A stretch of 64,000 nt of DNA from Aeromonas rivipollensis (GCF_037811135.1 NZ_CP149130.1:2476501-2540500), one strand, 5' to 3'. Positions 48,125-58,122 are shown, numbered from the stretch's first letter. The notes: generated from the letters alone by a model not told the origin. Numbers and translations are program-made.

Positions 48125-48436
48125 TCAGGCCTCGATACCCCCCCATTCCCCCATCCCACGACTGATTGCAGGCAATAAAAAGCCGACCCCTGGGGGTCGG
48201 CTGGAAAAACCATAATCAATTGCGACCAGAGCCGCCAAAAGTGAACATGAGCGTGAAAATCAGACACTGGGTCGATGAACGGCCGAATGGTTCAAACCAG
48301 AGCGTATCGGTCGACACCTGCAGTGATTGAGAAACAGCCTCATCTTAGGCATTCCCCCGATTTGTCACGTTGATCTATGTCAAAGGAGGTAAAGAAGCGC
48401 GTTTCTCCTCTTCATTGACGGGATCACATTGTCACC
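48125..48436. other. 312-base gap between the M16 and tpm genes
   Basis: A - strand terminator sits at its left end, so about 230 bases form a long tpm 3' region. Inside is a possible 33-codon - strand frame at 48216-48317 (GTG start) with a hydrophobic stretch (CLIFTLMFTFGG). Confidence 0.5.
48178..48204 (-). terminator. terminator at the end of the tpm transcript
   Basis: The stem AGCCGACCCC/GGGGTCGGCT is followed on the - strand by TTTTTATT. On the + strand no T-run follows, so it serves the tpm side. Confidence 0.9.
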
Positions 48437-49084
48437 TCAGCCCCGACGGATCAGGCGATAGGCCACCTCATCGAAATAGGAGAGCTGCCCCGAGAGCACC
48501 CTGGGGTGATCCAGCTCGGCGGCGCGCCCCAGCACCTCCACGCTAAAGTCGCGTTCGAACAGGGTGCGTACCTCCATCTCCCCCACCGAGAACGGCGGCT
48601 GCACCTGCTGCTCCGGCTGATACTCGAGGGTCACCAGCAGCACCTGACCACCCGCCTCGATGAGTCGGCTCATCAGGGTCGCATACTGGCGGCGCATGGC
48701 CGTCGGCAGGGCGATGAGAGCGGCCCTGTCATAGGCGAGCCGGTAGCGGCGCCCAAGCTCGGGGGCGGCGAAAAAATCCCCCTGATAGATACGCAGATCC
48801 TCGTGCCGGTGACACTGATAGGGGCCCACCTCGCTCAGCACCTCGGTCAGGCCGTTCTCGCTGAAAAACTGGCTGATGGCCAGGGCCGAGAGTTCGAAAC
48901 CATCCACCGGATGCCCCTGACCGCTCAGCCAGAGCAGGTCGCGGGACTTGCCGCACAGGGGCACCAGTACGGGCTCACCCTGCTGCTGGGCCGACCACCA
49001 GGATTGCAGCCAGCGGTTGAAATCTGCCTGATGAAAGCCAATCCGGTTCTCTTTCCACTTCTGATGCCAAAACGCCGCTTCCAT
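48437..49084 (-). CDS. tpm: thiopurine S-methyltransferase
   Basis: This SAM-dependent methyltransferase acts on sulfur, and in bacteria also on selenium and tellurium compounds. The product has about 215 residues: MEAAFWHQKWKENRIGFHQ at the front, VLVPLCGKSRDLLWLSGQGH for SAM binding (about 40-60), and YDRAALIALP in the middle, all diagnostic of bacterial Tpm. Three ATG codons stand in a row (49090, 49087, 49084). The last is best spaced from GAGAGG and fits homologues. It is followed by a 230-base untranslated stretch and a terminator. Confidence 0.93.
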   Translation of the reverse strand: MEAAFWHQKWKENRIGFHQADFNRWLQSWWSAQQQGEPVLVPLCGKSRDLLWLSGQGHPVDGFELSALAISQFFSENGLTEVLSEVGPYQCHRHEDLRIYQGDFFAAPELGRRYRLAYDRAALIALPTAMRRQYATLMSRLIEAGGQVLLVTLEYQPEQQVQPPFSVGEMEVRTLFERDFSVEVLGRAAELDHPRVLSGQLSYFDEVAYRLIRRG

Positions 49085-49298
49085 CATCATCCTCTCGTCA
49101 TCTGCAATGATGCATCAATATCACAACTTCATCGGGACGGTGCAACCCTTGTTGTCCCCTGCCCCGCCTTTTTGCAAAACAGAGGGTTGCAACAGCAACA
49201 GGCGCCGCGAGGAGTCGTTTCCGAGATATTCGCCTCCTGACCAGGGACTGGCGCCCTGCACCGGTAGCGGCAGCCCGGTGACCCCCGGGCGACCTCAC

Positions 49299-50648
49299 TC
49301 AGGCACAGACGGGCTCCGCCACCATGGTGGCGGCTACGGCGTCTATCCGGGTAGCAATCTCTGCAAACGAGGGGCGCTGCAACACCGCCTCCAGGAGACA
49401 CTCTTCGGCCAGTGAGTGGAGCGCCCCAAGCGCCTCGTCACTGGGGTGGCAGCGCGCCAGCAGCTCCTCCAGCAGGCAGCCAAAGGCCCTGACCTCCAGA
49501 CGCTCGAGCCGGGTAGCCAGCTCGCGGTCGGCGCAGTCATAACAGGAGGCGGCGCCGAAATCCCCGAGCAGCACCCGGCCCTGTTCCTGAGCAGAGTGCA
49601 GCAGGTTGTGGGCGTAGAGATCCCCGTGCAGTATCCCCCTCTCATGCAGATGGCGGGCGGCGGCGGCCACCCCCTGCACCATGGCCATCAGGGCGTTCGG
49701 GGTGAGGGTCAGATCCGCCGGATAGACATCCCGAGTGCAGGAGTCCAGGCTCGGCGGCCCCGCCAGATTGACAAACCGGGGATCTATCAGCGTCATCACC
49801 AGGGCCGGCATGCCGGAGGGGTGATCGCTGACTCGGCCCGCCACCCCGATGAGATTGGGGTGCTTGCCTGCGGCGAGCGACACCGCCATCTCGCAGCGAG
49901 GCAGTCCATCACTGGTCACGGCCCCCTTGAAGCACTTGACTGCCACCGCCCGCGGCCCCGCCGGTGTTGCCAGCTCGGCGCGATGGATGACGCCGGAGGC
50001 CCCCTGCCCCAGTTGCTCCCACAGCGTCAACCCCTGCCAGGGGATCTCGGCCGCGGCTGCCGTCTCGCCGAGTCGGCGATCCTGCTTGTCGCTAAAGGAG
50101 TTACCTGCATAGGCCAGCCAGGCGAGGCGCGGCAAAGCGAGCAGCCACTCGGGAAGCGCCTCCAGCCTGTTGGCAGCGATGCGCAGCAGCTCGAGCCGCT
50201 GGCAGCTGGCAAGGCTTGCCGGCAACTCGCGCAGCCGGTTGCCAGAGAGCATCAGCTTTTGCAGGGCGGTGCACTGACCCAGCTCATCGGGTAACTGCTC
50301 GATGGCGTTGTCGGTCAGGATCAGCCAGCGCAGCCCCGCCGGCAGCGACGCGGCGGGAACCGTGGCGATCCGGTTGGCCTTGAAGCCCACCATGGTGAGT
50401 GCCGGGCAGCGCCCCAACACCTCTGGCAGTTCGGTGAAGTTGTTCTCGGAACAGAAGAGGATGCGAAGCTTCTTGAACTCGGCCAGCACGTCAGGAAGCC
50501 GACTCAACTGGTTGCCGGTGAGATCCAGCACCTCCAGCGTCTCTTTGAGGCTCAGGATTTCGGAGGGGAACGCCCTCAGGTTTTCGGCAAGTTTGAGGTG
50601 GCGGGCGCCGCAGAGTTCGCCTGCGCGCAGCTGTTCCAGGGTATGCAT
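49299..50648 (-). CDS. leucine-rich-repeat protein fused to a Ser/Thr protein kinase domain
   Basis: The 449-residue cytosolic protein has about seven leucine-rich repeats of 22-23 residues (about 38-185, units such as LEVLDLTGNQLSRLP and LQKLMLSGNRLRELP) and then a compact eukaryotic-like kinase domain (205-449). The kinase shows the glycine loop LGQGASG (213-219), lysine 238 in VAVKCF, HGDLYAHN (341-348, catalytic Asp343) and DFG (363-365). The usual HRD is HGD, as in lipid- or aminoglycoside-kinase-like forms. It should be active. Start ATG 50648; 42 upstream in-frame codons are rejected. Its partner is unknown. Confidence 0.87.
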   Translation of the reverse strand: MHTLEQLRAGELCGARHLKLAENLRAFPSEILSLKETLEVLDLTGNQLSRLPDVLAEFKKLRILFCSENNFTELPEVLGRCPALTMVGFKANRIATVPAASLPAGLRWLILTDNAIEQLPDELGQCTALQKLMLSGNRLRELPASLASCQRLELLRIAANRLEALPEWLLALPRLAWLAYAGNSFSDKQDRRLGETAAAAEIPWQGLTLWEQLGQGASGVIHRAELATPAGPRAVAVKCFKGAVTSDGLPRCEMAVSLAAGKHPNLIGVAGRVSDHPSGMPALVMTLIDPRFVNLAGPPSLDSCTRDVYPADLTLTPNALMAMVQGVAAAARHLHERGILHGDLYAHNLLHSAQEQGRVLLGDFGAASCYDCADRELATRLERLEVRAFGCLLEELLARCHPSDEALGALHSLAEECLLEAVLQRPSFAEIATRIDAVAATMVAEPVCA

Positions 50649-50727
50649 GGGATCGTCTCTATCGGGGTGGCCGGCTCGCGGCCAACGACACCGCCGGGCA
50701 CTCGCACGGCGGCCACAAAGAAGGGGC

Positions 50728-50733
50728 ATTATA
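50728..50733 (-). promoter_or_regulatory. TATAAT box before the LRR-kinase gene
   Basis: A perfect TATAAT on the - strand lies 80 bases before the start codon. No good -35 box was found at 16-18 bases. Confidence 0.35.
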
Positions 50734-50849
50734 GAAAATTGGCGCTGGAGTTCGCCTGTTTTATTTTCTTGCATCTAGCGGTATCACCAGCATTACTTAT
50801 GCCGGCAAACAGGCAACTGACCGATTTTTTACTCATGGGAACCCTCGAT

Positions 50850-53800
50850 TTAGCTTATTTCAACAAGGTCGACAAGACGTAAATAACGTGGATCTGATGT
50901 TAGATCAGGTTTGGTTTCTGCAATCAGTGTTAGCATCTTTGGTAATTCGTATGGCGGACGGGTAAGAGTCTGGGGCATTACTCTGTCTATCAAATCCAAT
51001 GCCACTTCAGGAAATAGCATCGTAAGCGGCTCTTTATCACTGATCTCTCGGGTAAATCGATAGAATGGGTGGTCATTTGTCTCCACCGGCACCAAGAATT
51101 TCTTCACCACTTCGTATACAGCGGGGAAATTCTCACCGGTATCATCAAGTAGTCCAATCCAGGCCCTCATAGAGACAGAAGTTCTATATCGGCGCTCTCT
51201 CGGCCAGCACTCATCTATTAATGGGATGACGTGTTTAATCCAGCCACATTCATTTTTCTTCCCAACCAAACTTAACCAATAGATGAAGCGATTTCGACTA
51301 TCGTCAGACATAGTTCGAAGTACCATCCGCATTTCGTGTCTTGAAAGACCACATGCCTCATCTGGATGAAATACCCTCATGAAACCCAACCATTGAGCCG
51401 CGACCTCAGAAAAATCACTCTCCCAAGAAAATTTTTCGATCCACGGGATGAGGTTAAGCAGGAGCGGCTTGATAATCTCGGTCAATGGCCCCAAAGGCAC
51501 ATCTCTATGAAGAAAACCATTCCAAGCCGGCTCCGAAGCAGGATGTTCGAAAGCCAACATTGGAAGAAGACATTCCTTTGTCCAGGTGGGATCGATGAAC
51601 ATGATCCAATTCAGCTTGCTACACGCTATCGACACTGCATGATCCGCCCCTTCACCTTGGGCCGAAAACAGGCGCTCGACACGGGATTTGATATTGTCCG
51701 GTATGAGTGATCCCGCTTCCTGTTTCTCCCTTGGCACGGCATGGAAAAGGGCCTCAACACACATGCCAACTGGGCCATTGATCGCATGGTTGAATGTACG
51801 CCGAGACTGCTGAATTATTTTCCCACCTCGGCTAACCTCACCAAGACCGCTTTTCATGACATCTGCTCCACCGTTCAAGATGCCATCGGCGATATGATCG
51901 TATACAGTCCAGCCAAGAGCATCATCAAACTCAAGAAGCATGACCAAGTTCTTTTCGAGCCATTGGCCCAAGGTATGATGTAACTTGGCGATAACAGTTT
52001 GTGGGAGTCGCACTAATCGGTTCAGGAAGACCCGTCTCAATCTGGGCGTAATGTCTGCGGGAAGTTCATTGATCATGGCCGACCAAAAAACCTCTGGGTA
52101 ATCGTCAGCCTTTCCTGCATTCGTCAGCGCAGATAGCGCTTTTCGCGGATTAGCTTTCACTAGGCCAGTGAAGGGCCGCTTCTCGGTAAAACTACCAAAG
52201 TCCCGTTTCAAGTCTTCCTTTGCCTTGGAGATAACTTCTTTTATGGGAAGTTCTAAGATTGAATCCGGTTTTTCATCAGTCCTCACCCAACCCGTATAAG
52301 AGCCGTATTTGGTGATCATCGAGGCAGCCCAAGCATCATTCCACCCCAAAATGTCTCTGGTAATCTCAGCCAGCCGCTCACTACGATCTACCGTCAGTTC
52401 ACAACCTTGTAGTTCCAGATACCGAGCGTATCTTGCGGCGAATTCATCCCGAAGTATTGGATAGTCCTCATCCGATAAGTGGGGTCGCTTGTCACATCCA
52501 GTCAAAATACGGTCAATAATTTTATTCTGATTGTCCTGAGAAAACTCTCTCCACCTGTCTACAAGTAAGAAAAGAAGCTCTCGGGAAATGTCCATGTCCC
52601 AAAATGCTTCTTGGTCTAGAGATAATATTTCTTCAGCAACATAGTTAGCCTCAAAGACATTTACTTTACTAAATGCATATAATTTTAATTTTCGGAAAAA
52701 GAATTTATCTGTAGCAGACCATGTCGTTACATACGCATTCGCCAATTCTGGCCACTTAGCAGCTAATCGATCAAAAAGCTGGACGAACCAAATCACAACC
52801 TCCACGGCTTTCGTGATGTAATTTTTTCCATCGACCTGACGATCCGGATAGCAGGTCGGTATCTGAAAGTAGGATGTACCTATATCCCTTAGCAATCCTG
52901 ATGAGATAATTAATTGCTCTACTAGGATGCTAAAAACTTGCGGCAGGACATCATCGGGAACATCAATATCTTCGTTATGCCGCTCAAGGAATACGACCTC
53001 ATAGTGACCTAAATCACCAAAATTAATATTCTCCCAAGATTCTGTCGGGGGTTTGTAAAGACCGAGCCCAAAGGGGGACTTGATCTCCACACGTGGTGTA
53101 GAAGCCCTCCGGAAATCTCGTAGAACACTAGGTACCCATCCCTCAATTTTTATTCTTCTTTGCAGATCAAACCAGTCACCATTCCACTGACGATTTCGAG
53201 GATCACTGTGGTATTCCAAGATGATATTCCAAATATGCCTAGCTCGCGGATGGAGTGTATCTGAACGCTCTATCTGCCATTCAAATCTTTGAAGTAGCTG
53301 TGGATGAAGCCCGTTCAATTTAATAGCCCACCAAGCAATCACGGGGCTGTCTATAGAATCACCTAACCAAGTGATGAGGTGACCAAGCCTCTTCGGGATA
53401 GTTTCAAAACTACCGGCCAATCGATGACAATCACGTGGATAATCATCACCATCACGCCAGGCAAGAATATTATCGTTGCTGATACCTTGTCTGCGGTCAT
53501 CTCCGGGTATTGCTCTTAGATCATCATCAAGCCCGTAGGCGAGCAGGGGGTCAAAAAACTCATCATCCTCACAGCCTTCACCTTTAGGTCTAGCGAGTCG
53601 AACATTTGCATCCATCACACAAATCCATTCAGGATGAGGTTTCGGTTCAACCTCCGAAAATAACCTCGCGCCCTGCACTGTACGAAGAACATGAGCGACC
53701 TGACCACGTTCATGTGGTGTTAACTCTTTCGGGTCTTTCTGGCTCATCGCGATAACTGATGCCCGCCACTTACGTGGATCATCGGCACGTTCTGCCCAAC

Positions 53801-54650
53801 CAGAGAAAGTTTTCCAGAGATGGGGATAATCTTCATAGGCTATGGCGGTAACCCCTCTATCACGCCACTTTGCCTCTATATCTTCTGCTCGACCTTTATC
53901 AAAAGCATAGAGTCTGGAGCGATCGAACTGACCATCATGATTTAATCCCTGCAGCAGATACTTCACGGGCGGGTCTTCAGCCTGATAACCCACTAATACC
54001 ACGGTGAAGTGCTCGAGCAGGGTGCGCATAAAATTAGTTGCCCAAGCTTCCGAGAGATAAGCCCGCCCAAAATCGGCACTACTCAATACATAGTCATGTA
54101 GCTCGGACCCAATATCCGCTAAACGCCCATGCAAATAGGTAATACCGTCAAGAGATGCTCCCAAGGAGATATTGGGAAAGGCTGGCGGAACATGACAGGT
54201 TAAGCGATGATCACCCAGTTCAAAGAGACGATCAAAGTTGGTAGTGACAATCTGTGGAATACCAGGCTGACGTGACGATATCCGCTTGATTAACTCATGC
54301 TCCCTACCCTGCGTTGCCGTACCATTAGAGGCTTGCAGTCGCTCCGTAACCAGAGCATTCACTTCCTCTCTGCCATATTCCTGATGTAACAGGTTGAAAA
54401 TTTGATCCAATGGCGTCTTGATGCCTGGTTTTTCACCAAGATGGTCATCAATCCATGGCTGGAAAGCCTGCATGATCCCGGAATCGGGTGTGGGGTCGAA
54501 AAAATCGACAACATATCGTGTTAATTCAACAAAGTCGGGCATTTTTGATGGGATAGAAACCCCCGCACCGCACAAAAATACCACTCTGCCAGAATCACAC
54601 CGCTCAAGAAGAAGATCTGGAATGGATGGGCCGTCGGCAAAAAATCTCAT
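50850..54650 (-). CDS. SIR2-domain defence-associated sirtuin (DSR1-like)
   Basis: This 1266-residue protein has an N-terminal SIR2 domain (about 1-290): VVFLCGAGVS (residues 23-32) for NAD binding, IVTTNFDRLFE with Asn138, ITYLHGRL with His174, and VVLVGYQAEDPPV (about 217-229). The Asn/His pair is that of NADase sirtuins such as ThsA and DSR2. The remaining 970 residues are helical and repeat-like, with no further motif recognised; they recall DUF4020-type tails. Such single proteins sense a phage component and deplete NAD+. ATG 54650 has AGAGGT upstream; TTG 54659 is rejected. The gene is AT-richer than its neighbours and stands alone, a sign of transfer. Confidence 0.82.
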   Translation of the reverse strand: MRFFADGPSIPDLLLERCDSGRVVFLCGAGVSIPSKMPDFVELTRYVVDFFDPTPDSGIMQAFQPWIDDHLGEKPGIKTPLDQIFNLLHQEYGREEVNALVTERLQASNGTATQGREHELIKRISSRQPGIPQIVTTNFDRLFELGDHRLTCHVPPAFPNISLGASLDGITYLHGRLADIGSELHDYVLSSADFGRAYLSEAWATNFMRTLLEHFTVVLVGYQAEDPPVKYLLQGLNHDGQFDRSRLYAFDKGRAEDIEAKWRDRGVTAIAYEDYPHLWKTFSGWAERADDPRKWRASVIAMSQKDPKELTPHERGQVAHVLRTVQGARLFSEVEPKPHPEWICVMDANVRLARPKGEGCEDDEFFDPLLAYGLDDDLRAIPGDDRRQGISNDNILAWRDGDDYPRDCHRLAGSFETIPKRLGHLITWLGDSIDSPVIAWWAIKLNGLHPQLLQRFEWQIERSDTLHPRARHIWNIILEYHSDPRNRQWNGDWFDLQRRIKIEGWVPSVLRDFRRASTPRVEIKSPFGLGLYKPPTESWENINFGDLGHYEVVFLERHNEDIDVPDDVLPQVFSILVEQLIISSGLLRDIGTSYFQIPTCYPDRQVDGKNYITKAVEVVIWFVQLFDRLAAKWPELANAYVTTWSATDKFFFRKLKLYAFSKVNVFEANYVAEEILSLDQEAFWDMDISRELLFLLVDRWREFSQDNQNKIIDRILTGCDKRPHLSDEDYPILRDEFAARYARYLELQGCELTVDRSERLAEITRDILGWNDAWAASMITKYGSYTGWVRTDEKPDSILELPIKEVISKAKEDLKRDFGSFTEKRPFTGLVKANPRKALSALTNAGKADDYPEVFWSAMINELPADITPRLRRVFLNRLVRLPQTVIAKLHHTLGQWLEKNLVMLLEFDDALGWTVYDHIADGILNGGADVMKSGLGEVSRGGKIIQQSRRTFNHAINGPVGMCVEALFHAVPREKQEAGSLIPDNIKSRVERLFSAQGEGADHAVSIACSKLNWIMFIDPTWTKECLLPMLAFEHPASEPAWNGFLHRDVPLGPLTEIIKPLLLNLIPWIEKFSWESDFSEVAAQWLGFMRVFHPDEACGLSRHEMRMVLRTMSDDSRNRFIYWLSLVGKKNECGWIKHVIPLIDECWPRERRYRTSVSMRAWIGLLDDTGENFPAVYEVVKKFLVPVETNDHPFYRFTREISDKEPLTMLFPEVALDLIDRVMPQTLTRPPYELPKMLTLIAETKPDLTSDPRYLRLVDLVEIS

Positions 54651-54842
54651 ATGCAGCAATACCTCTGAGTGTCAGGGGATTCAAAAGGTCATTCCTAATT
54701 TGTCCTAACCCGACAGCGAGTTAATGAGGCACGACCCAACCATCGACAGATAGTACCAATTCGGGTCCACCAAAATAACCCTGAACTCTGAAGCAAGAGC
54801 CCTATTTTTATGCAGAATTTGTAACGCAAACGATTGGAAAAA
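54651..54842. other. leader region of the SIR2 gene
   Basis: This AT-richer stretch of foreign-looking composition lies between the SIR2 gene and the guaA terminator. No promoter could be assigned with confidence, and no second copy of the guaA 3' end was found in it. Confidence 0.4.
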
Positions 54843-54871
54843 GAAAAGACGCCTCAAGGGCGTCTTTTTGA
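54843..54871. terminator. terminator of guaA
   Basis: The AAAGACGCC/GGCGTCTTT stem is flanked by A- and T-runs on both sides, 38 bases after the guaA stop. Confidence 0.9.
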
Positions 54872-54908
54872 CAGTTTTGCGTTATCGGCAGGGATAGGCG
54901 TTAGCCGC

Positions 54909-56498
54909 TTATTCCCATTCGATAGTGGCGGGCGGCTTACCGGAGACGTCGTACACCACGCGGGAGATACCGTTGATCTCGTTGATGATGCGATTCGACA
55001 CGTGACCCAGGAAGTCGTATGGCAGGTGGGCCCAGTGGGCGGTCATGAAGTCGATGGTCTCGACGGCGCGCAGGGCAATGACCCAGTCGTACTTGCGGCC
55101 ATCGCCCATGACGCCGACGGAGCGCACCGGCAGGAAGACGGCGAACGCCTGGCTGACCTGGTTGTAGAGGTCGGCCTTGCGCAGCTCTTCGATGAAGATG
55201 GCGTCAGCCTTGCGCAGCAGATCGCAGTACTCTTTCTTCACTTCGCCGAGCACCCGCACACCCAGACCCGGACCCGGGAAGGGGTGACGGTAGAGCATGT
55301 CGTAGGGCAGGCCGAGCTCCAGACCGACACGGCGCACTTCGTCCTTGAACAACTCGCGCAGCGGCTCGACCAGACCCATCTTCATCTCTTCCGGCAGGCC
55401 GCCGACGTTGTGGTGAGACTTGATGACGTGGGCCTTGCCGGTCTTGCTGGCAGCGGACTCGATGACGTCCGGGTAGATGGTGCCCTGGGCCAGCCACTTG
55501 GCGTTTTCCAGTTTTTTCGCTTCGTCGTCAAACACTTCGACGAAGACGCGGCCTATGGTCTTGCGCTTGGCTTCCGGCTCGTCGATACCCGAAAGGGCAG
55601 AGAGGAAGCGCTCTTCGGCATCGACCTTGATGATCTTGAGGCCGAAGTGATCGCCAAACATCTCCATGACCTGGGTGCCTTCGTTCAGGCGCAGCAGGCC
55701 GTTGTCGACGAAGACGCAAGTGAGGCGATCGCCAATGGCGCGGTGCACCAGCATGGCGACCACGGAGGAGTCCACGCCGCCGGAGAGGCCCAGGATCACT
55801 TCGTCGTCACCCACCTGCTCGCGGATGCGGGCGACGGCGTCGTCGATGATGGTGGCCGGGGTCCAGAGGCATTCACAGCCGCAGATCTCCTTGACGAAGT
55901 GCTCCAGCATACGGGCACCCTGACGGGTGTGGGTCACTTCCGGGTGGAACTGCACGCCGTAGAAGCGACGGGCCTCATCGGCCATGGCCGCATGGGGGCA
56001 GGTCGCGGTCTGGGCGATGGTGGTGAAGCCGGCCGGGATCTCGGTGACCTTGTCGCCGTGGCTCATCCAGACGTCCAGCAGGGCGTGGCCGTTCTCGGCG
56101 ATGGCGTCTTCGATGTTGCGCAAGAGGGCGCTGGTCTTGCCGGAGTGGCCCAGCACTTCGACCTGGGCATAACCGAATTCACGCAGGGTGGAGGATTGCA
56201 CCTTGCCGCCCAGCTGCTCGGCCATGGTCTGCATGCCATAGCAGATGCCGAACACCGGCACGCCGGCGTTGAAGACATACTCGGGCGCGCGCGGGCTGCC
56301 AGCCTCGGTCACGGATTCCGGGCCGCCGGAGAGGATGATGCCGCTCGGATTGAATTCGCGGATCTGCTCTTCGGTTACATCCCAGGCCCACAGCTCGCAG
56401 TAGACGCCGATTTCACGGACACGACGGGCGATGAGCTGGGTGTACTGGGAACCGAAATCCAGGATGAGGATACGGTGGGCGTGGATATCTTTAGTCAT
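54909..56498 (-). CDS. guaA: GMP synthase (glutamine-hydrolysing)
   Basis: GuaA aminates XMP to GMP. The 529-residue product has the glutamine amidotransferase domain with GICYGMQ (Cys86) and [11 protein letters not shown], the ATP-pyrophosphatase loop [11 protein letters not shown] (about residue 230), and the C-terminal dimerisation domain ending in TIEWE. The length is near E. coli GuaA (525). It follows guaB after 83 bases that hold a hairpin. Its 3' end is a known integration point of genomic islands in other bacteria, and the SIR2 gene lies directly beyond it. Confidence 0.98.
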   Translation of the reverse strand: MTKDIHAHRILILDFGSQYTQLIARRVREIGVYCELWAWDVTEEQIREFNPSGIILSGGPESVTEAGSPRAPEYVFNAGVPVFGICYGMQTMAEQLGGKVQSSTLREFGYAQVEVLGHSGKTSALLRNIEDAIAENGHALLDVWMSHGDKVTEIPAGFTTIAQTATCPHAAMADEARRFYGVQFHPEVTHTRQGARMLEHFVKEICGCECLWTPATIIDDAVARIREQVGDDEVILGLSGGVDSSVVAMLVHRAIGDRLTCVFVDNGLLRLNEGTQVMEMFGDHFGLKIIKVDAEERFLSALSGIDEPEAKRKTIGRVFVEVFDDEAKKLENAKWLAQGTIYPDVIESAASKTGKAHVIKSHHNVGGLPEEMKMGLVEPLRELFKDEVRRVGLELGLPYDMLYRHPFPGPGLGVRVLGEVKKEYCDLLRKADAIFIEELRKADLYNQVSQAFAVFLPVRSVGVMGDGRKYDWVIALRAVETIDFMTAHWAHLPYDFLGHVSNRIINEINGISRVVYDVSGKPPATIEWE

Positions 56499-56540
56499 TT
56501 TATTCCTGCATCAGGCTGATGTTGTCACAAAAAGCACGGG

Positions 56541-56581
56541 ATAAAAAAAAGGTGGAGAAACGGGGCCAGAGCCCCGTTTCA
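56541..56581 (-). terminator. hairpin and T-run between guaB and guaA
   Basis: The stem AAACGGGGC/GCCCCGTTT begins three bases after the guaB stop. A run of nine T follows after a seven-base gap on the - strand. The gap suggests partial termination that lowers guaA relative to guaB. Confidence 0.55.
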
Positions 56582-58045
56582 TCAGCCCATCCGGTAGTTG
56601 GGGGCTTCTTTGGTGATGGTCACGTCATGGACGTGGGACTCTTTCATCCCGGCGCCCGAGATGCGCACGAACTCGGCCTTGGTGCGCATGTCGTCGATGG
56701 TGGCGCAACCGGTCAAGCCCATGGAGGAGCGCAGGCCGCCCATCTGCTGGTGGATGATCTCTTTGAGGCGGCCCTTGTACGGCACGCGACCTTCGATACC
56801 TTCCGGTACCAGCTTGTCGGCGGCGTTGTCGGTCTGGAAGTAGCGATCACTGGAGCCCTTGGACATGGCGCCGAGGGACCCCATGCCGCGGTAGGACTTG
56901 AAGGAGCGACCCTGATAGAGCTCGATCTCGCCCGGTGCCTCTTCGGTACCGGCAAACATGGAGCCCACCATGACGCAGCTTGCGCCCGCGGCGATGGCCT
57001 TGGCCACGTCGCCGGAGAAGCGGATGCCGCCATCGGCAATCACGGGCACGCCGGTGCCTTCCAGGGCGTCGACGGCGTCGGAGATGGCGGTGATCTGGGG
57101 CACGCCGACACCGGTCACGATACGGGTAGTACAGATGGAGCCCGGGCCTATGCCGACCTTGACGGCATTGACGCCGGCGGCGACCAGCGCCTTGGCGCCC
57201 GCGGCGGTCGCCACATTGCCACCGATGATTTGCAGCTCAGGATAGGCGTCGCGGGTCGCCTTGATGCGATCCAGCACGCCCTGGGAGTGGCCATGGGAGG
57301 AGTCGATCAGCAGCACGTCCACACCGGCTTCCACCAGGGCGGCGACGCGCTCTTCGTTACCGGCACCGGCACCGACGGCAGCACCGACACGCAGACGGCC
57401 GCGCTCATCTTTACAGGCGTTCGGCTTGCGCTCGGCTTTCTGGAAGTCTTTGACGGTGATCATGCCCTTGAGTTTGAAATCGGCGTTGACCACCAGCACC
57501 TTCTCGATACGGTGCTTCTGCATCAGGGCAACCACCTCTTCACGAGGAGCCCCTTCACGCACGGTGACCAGACGATCCTTCTGGGTCATGATCTGTTCAA
57601 CGGTCTGGGAGAGATCGATCACGAAGCGCACGTCGCGGCCGGTGATGATACCGACCAGCAGGTTCCCCTCGGTCACCACAGGATAACCGGCGAAACCGTT
57701 CTTGTGGCTCAGCTCCTTGACCTGGGCGATGGTCATGTCAGGGCGTACTGTGACGGGGTCGGAGACCACGCCGCTCTCGTACTTCTTGACCTTGCGCACT
57801 TCGGCAGCCTGCTGCTCGATGGACATGTTCTTGTGAATGAAGCCGATACCGCCTTCCTGGGCCAGTGCGATAGCCAGACGGGCTTCGGTCACTGTGTCCA
57901 TGGCAGCGGAAATCATCGGGATATTCAGGGAGATAGCAGACGTGAGCTTGGTACGCAGGTCGGCGGTATTCGGAAGAACAGTGGAGTGTGCTGGAACCAA
58001 CAGTACATCGTCGAAGGTCAGCGCTTCTTTGGCAATCCTGAGCAT
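56582..58045 (-). CDS. guaB: inosine-5'-monophosphate dehydrogenase
   Basis: GuaB oxidises IMP to XMP, the committed step to guanine nucleotides. The 487-residue product has the TIM barrel with [13 protein letters not shown] at the front, two CBS domains inserted at about 95-210, the catalytic loop [17 protein letters not shown] (Cys near 305), and the mobile flap with GMGSLGAM and YRGM. The length matches E. coli GuaB (488). It leads the guaBA pair and has a sigma-70-type promoter. Confidence 0.98.
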   Translation of the reverse strand: MLRIAKEALTFDDVLLVPAHSTVLPNTADLRTKLTSAISLNIPMISAAMDTVTEARLAIALAQEGGIGFIHKNMSIEQQAAEVRKVKKYESGVVSDPVTVRPDMTIAQVKELSHKNGFAGYPVVTEGNLLVGIITGRDVRFVIDLSQTVEQIMTQKDRLVTVREGAPREEVVALMQKHRIEKVLVVNADFKLKGMITVKDFQKAERKPNACKDERGRLRVGAAVGAGAGNEERVAALVEAGVDVLLIDSSHGHSQGVLDRIKATRDAYPELQIIGGNVATAAGAKALVAAGVNAVKVGIGPGSICTTRIVTGVGVPQITAISDAVDALEGTGVPVIADGGIRFSGDVAKAIAAGASCVMVGSMFAGTEEAPGEIELYQGRSFKSYRGMGSLGAMSKGSSDRYFQTDNAADKLVPEGIEGRVPYKGRLKEIIHQQMGGLRSSMGLTGCATIDDMRTKAEFVRISGAGMKESHVHDVTITKEAPNYRMG

Positions 58046-58093
58046 GGCAATATCTCACCGTTGAGGAGTGGGGGTGTAAAATATTGCCGACAA

Positions 58094-58122
58094 ATTTTAC
58101 TCATGCATTGGTCACTGGTAAA
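58094..58122 (-). promoter_or_regulatory. sigma-70 promoter of guaB
   Basis: On the - strand TTTACC, 17 bases and TAAAAT are present, with the -10 box 49 bases before the start codon. Confidence 0.55.

Noticed and set aside
50650-54908. Direct repeats of the guaA 3' end marking an integrated island
   Set aside because: I looked for a second copy of the last guaA bases on the far side of the SIR2 gene and saw none; no integrase gene is present.
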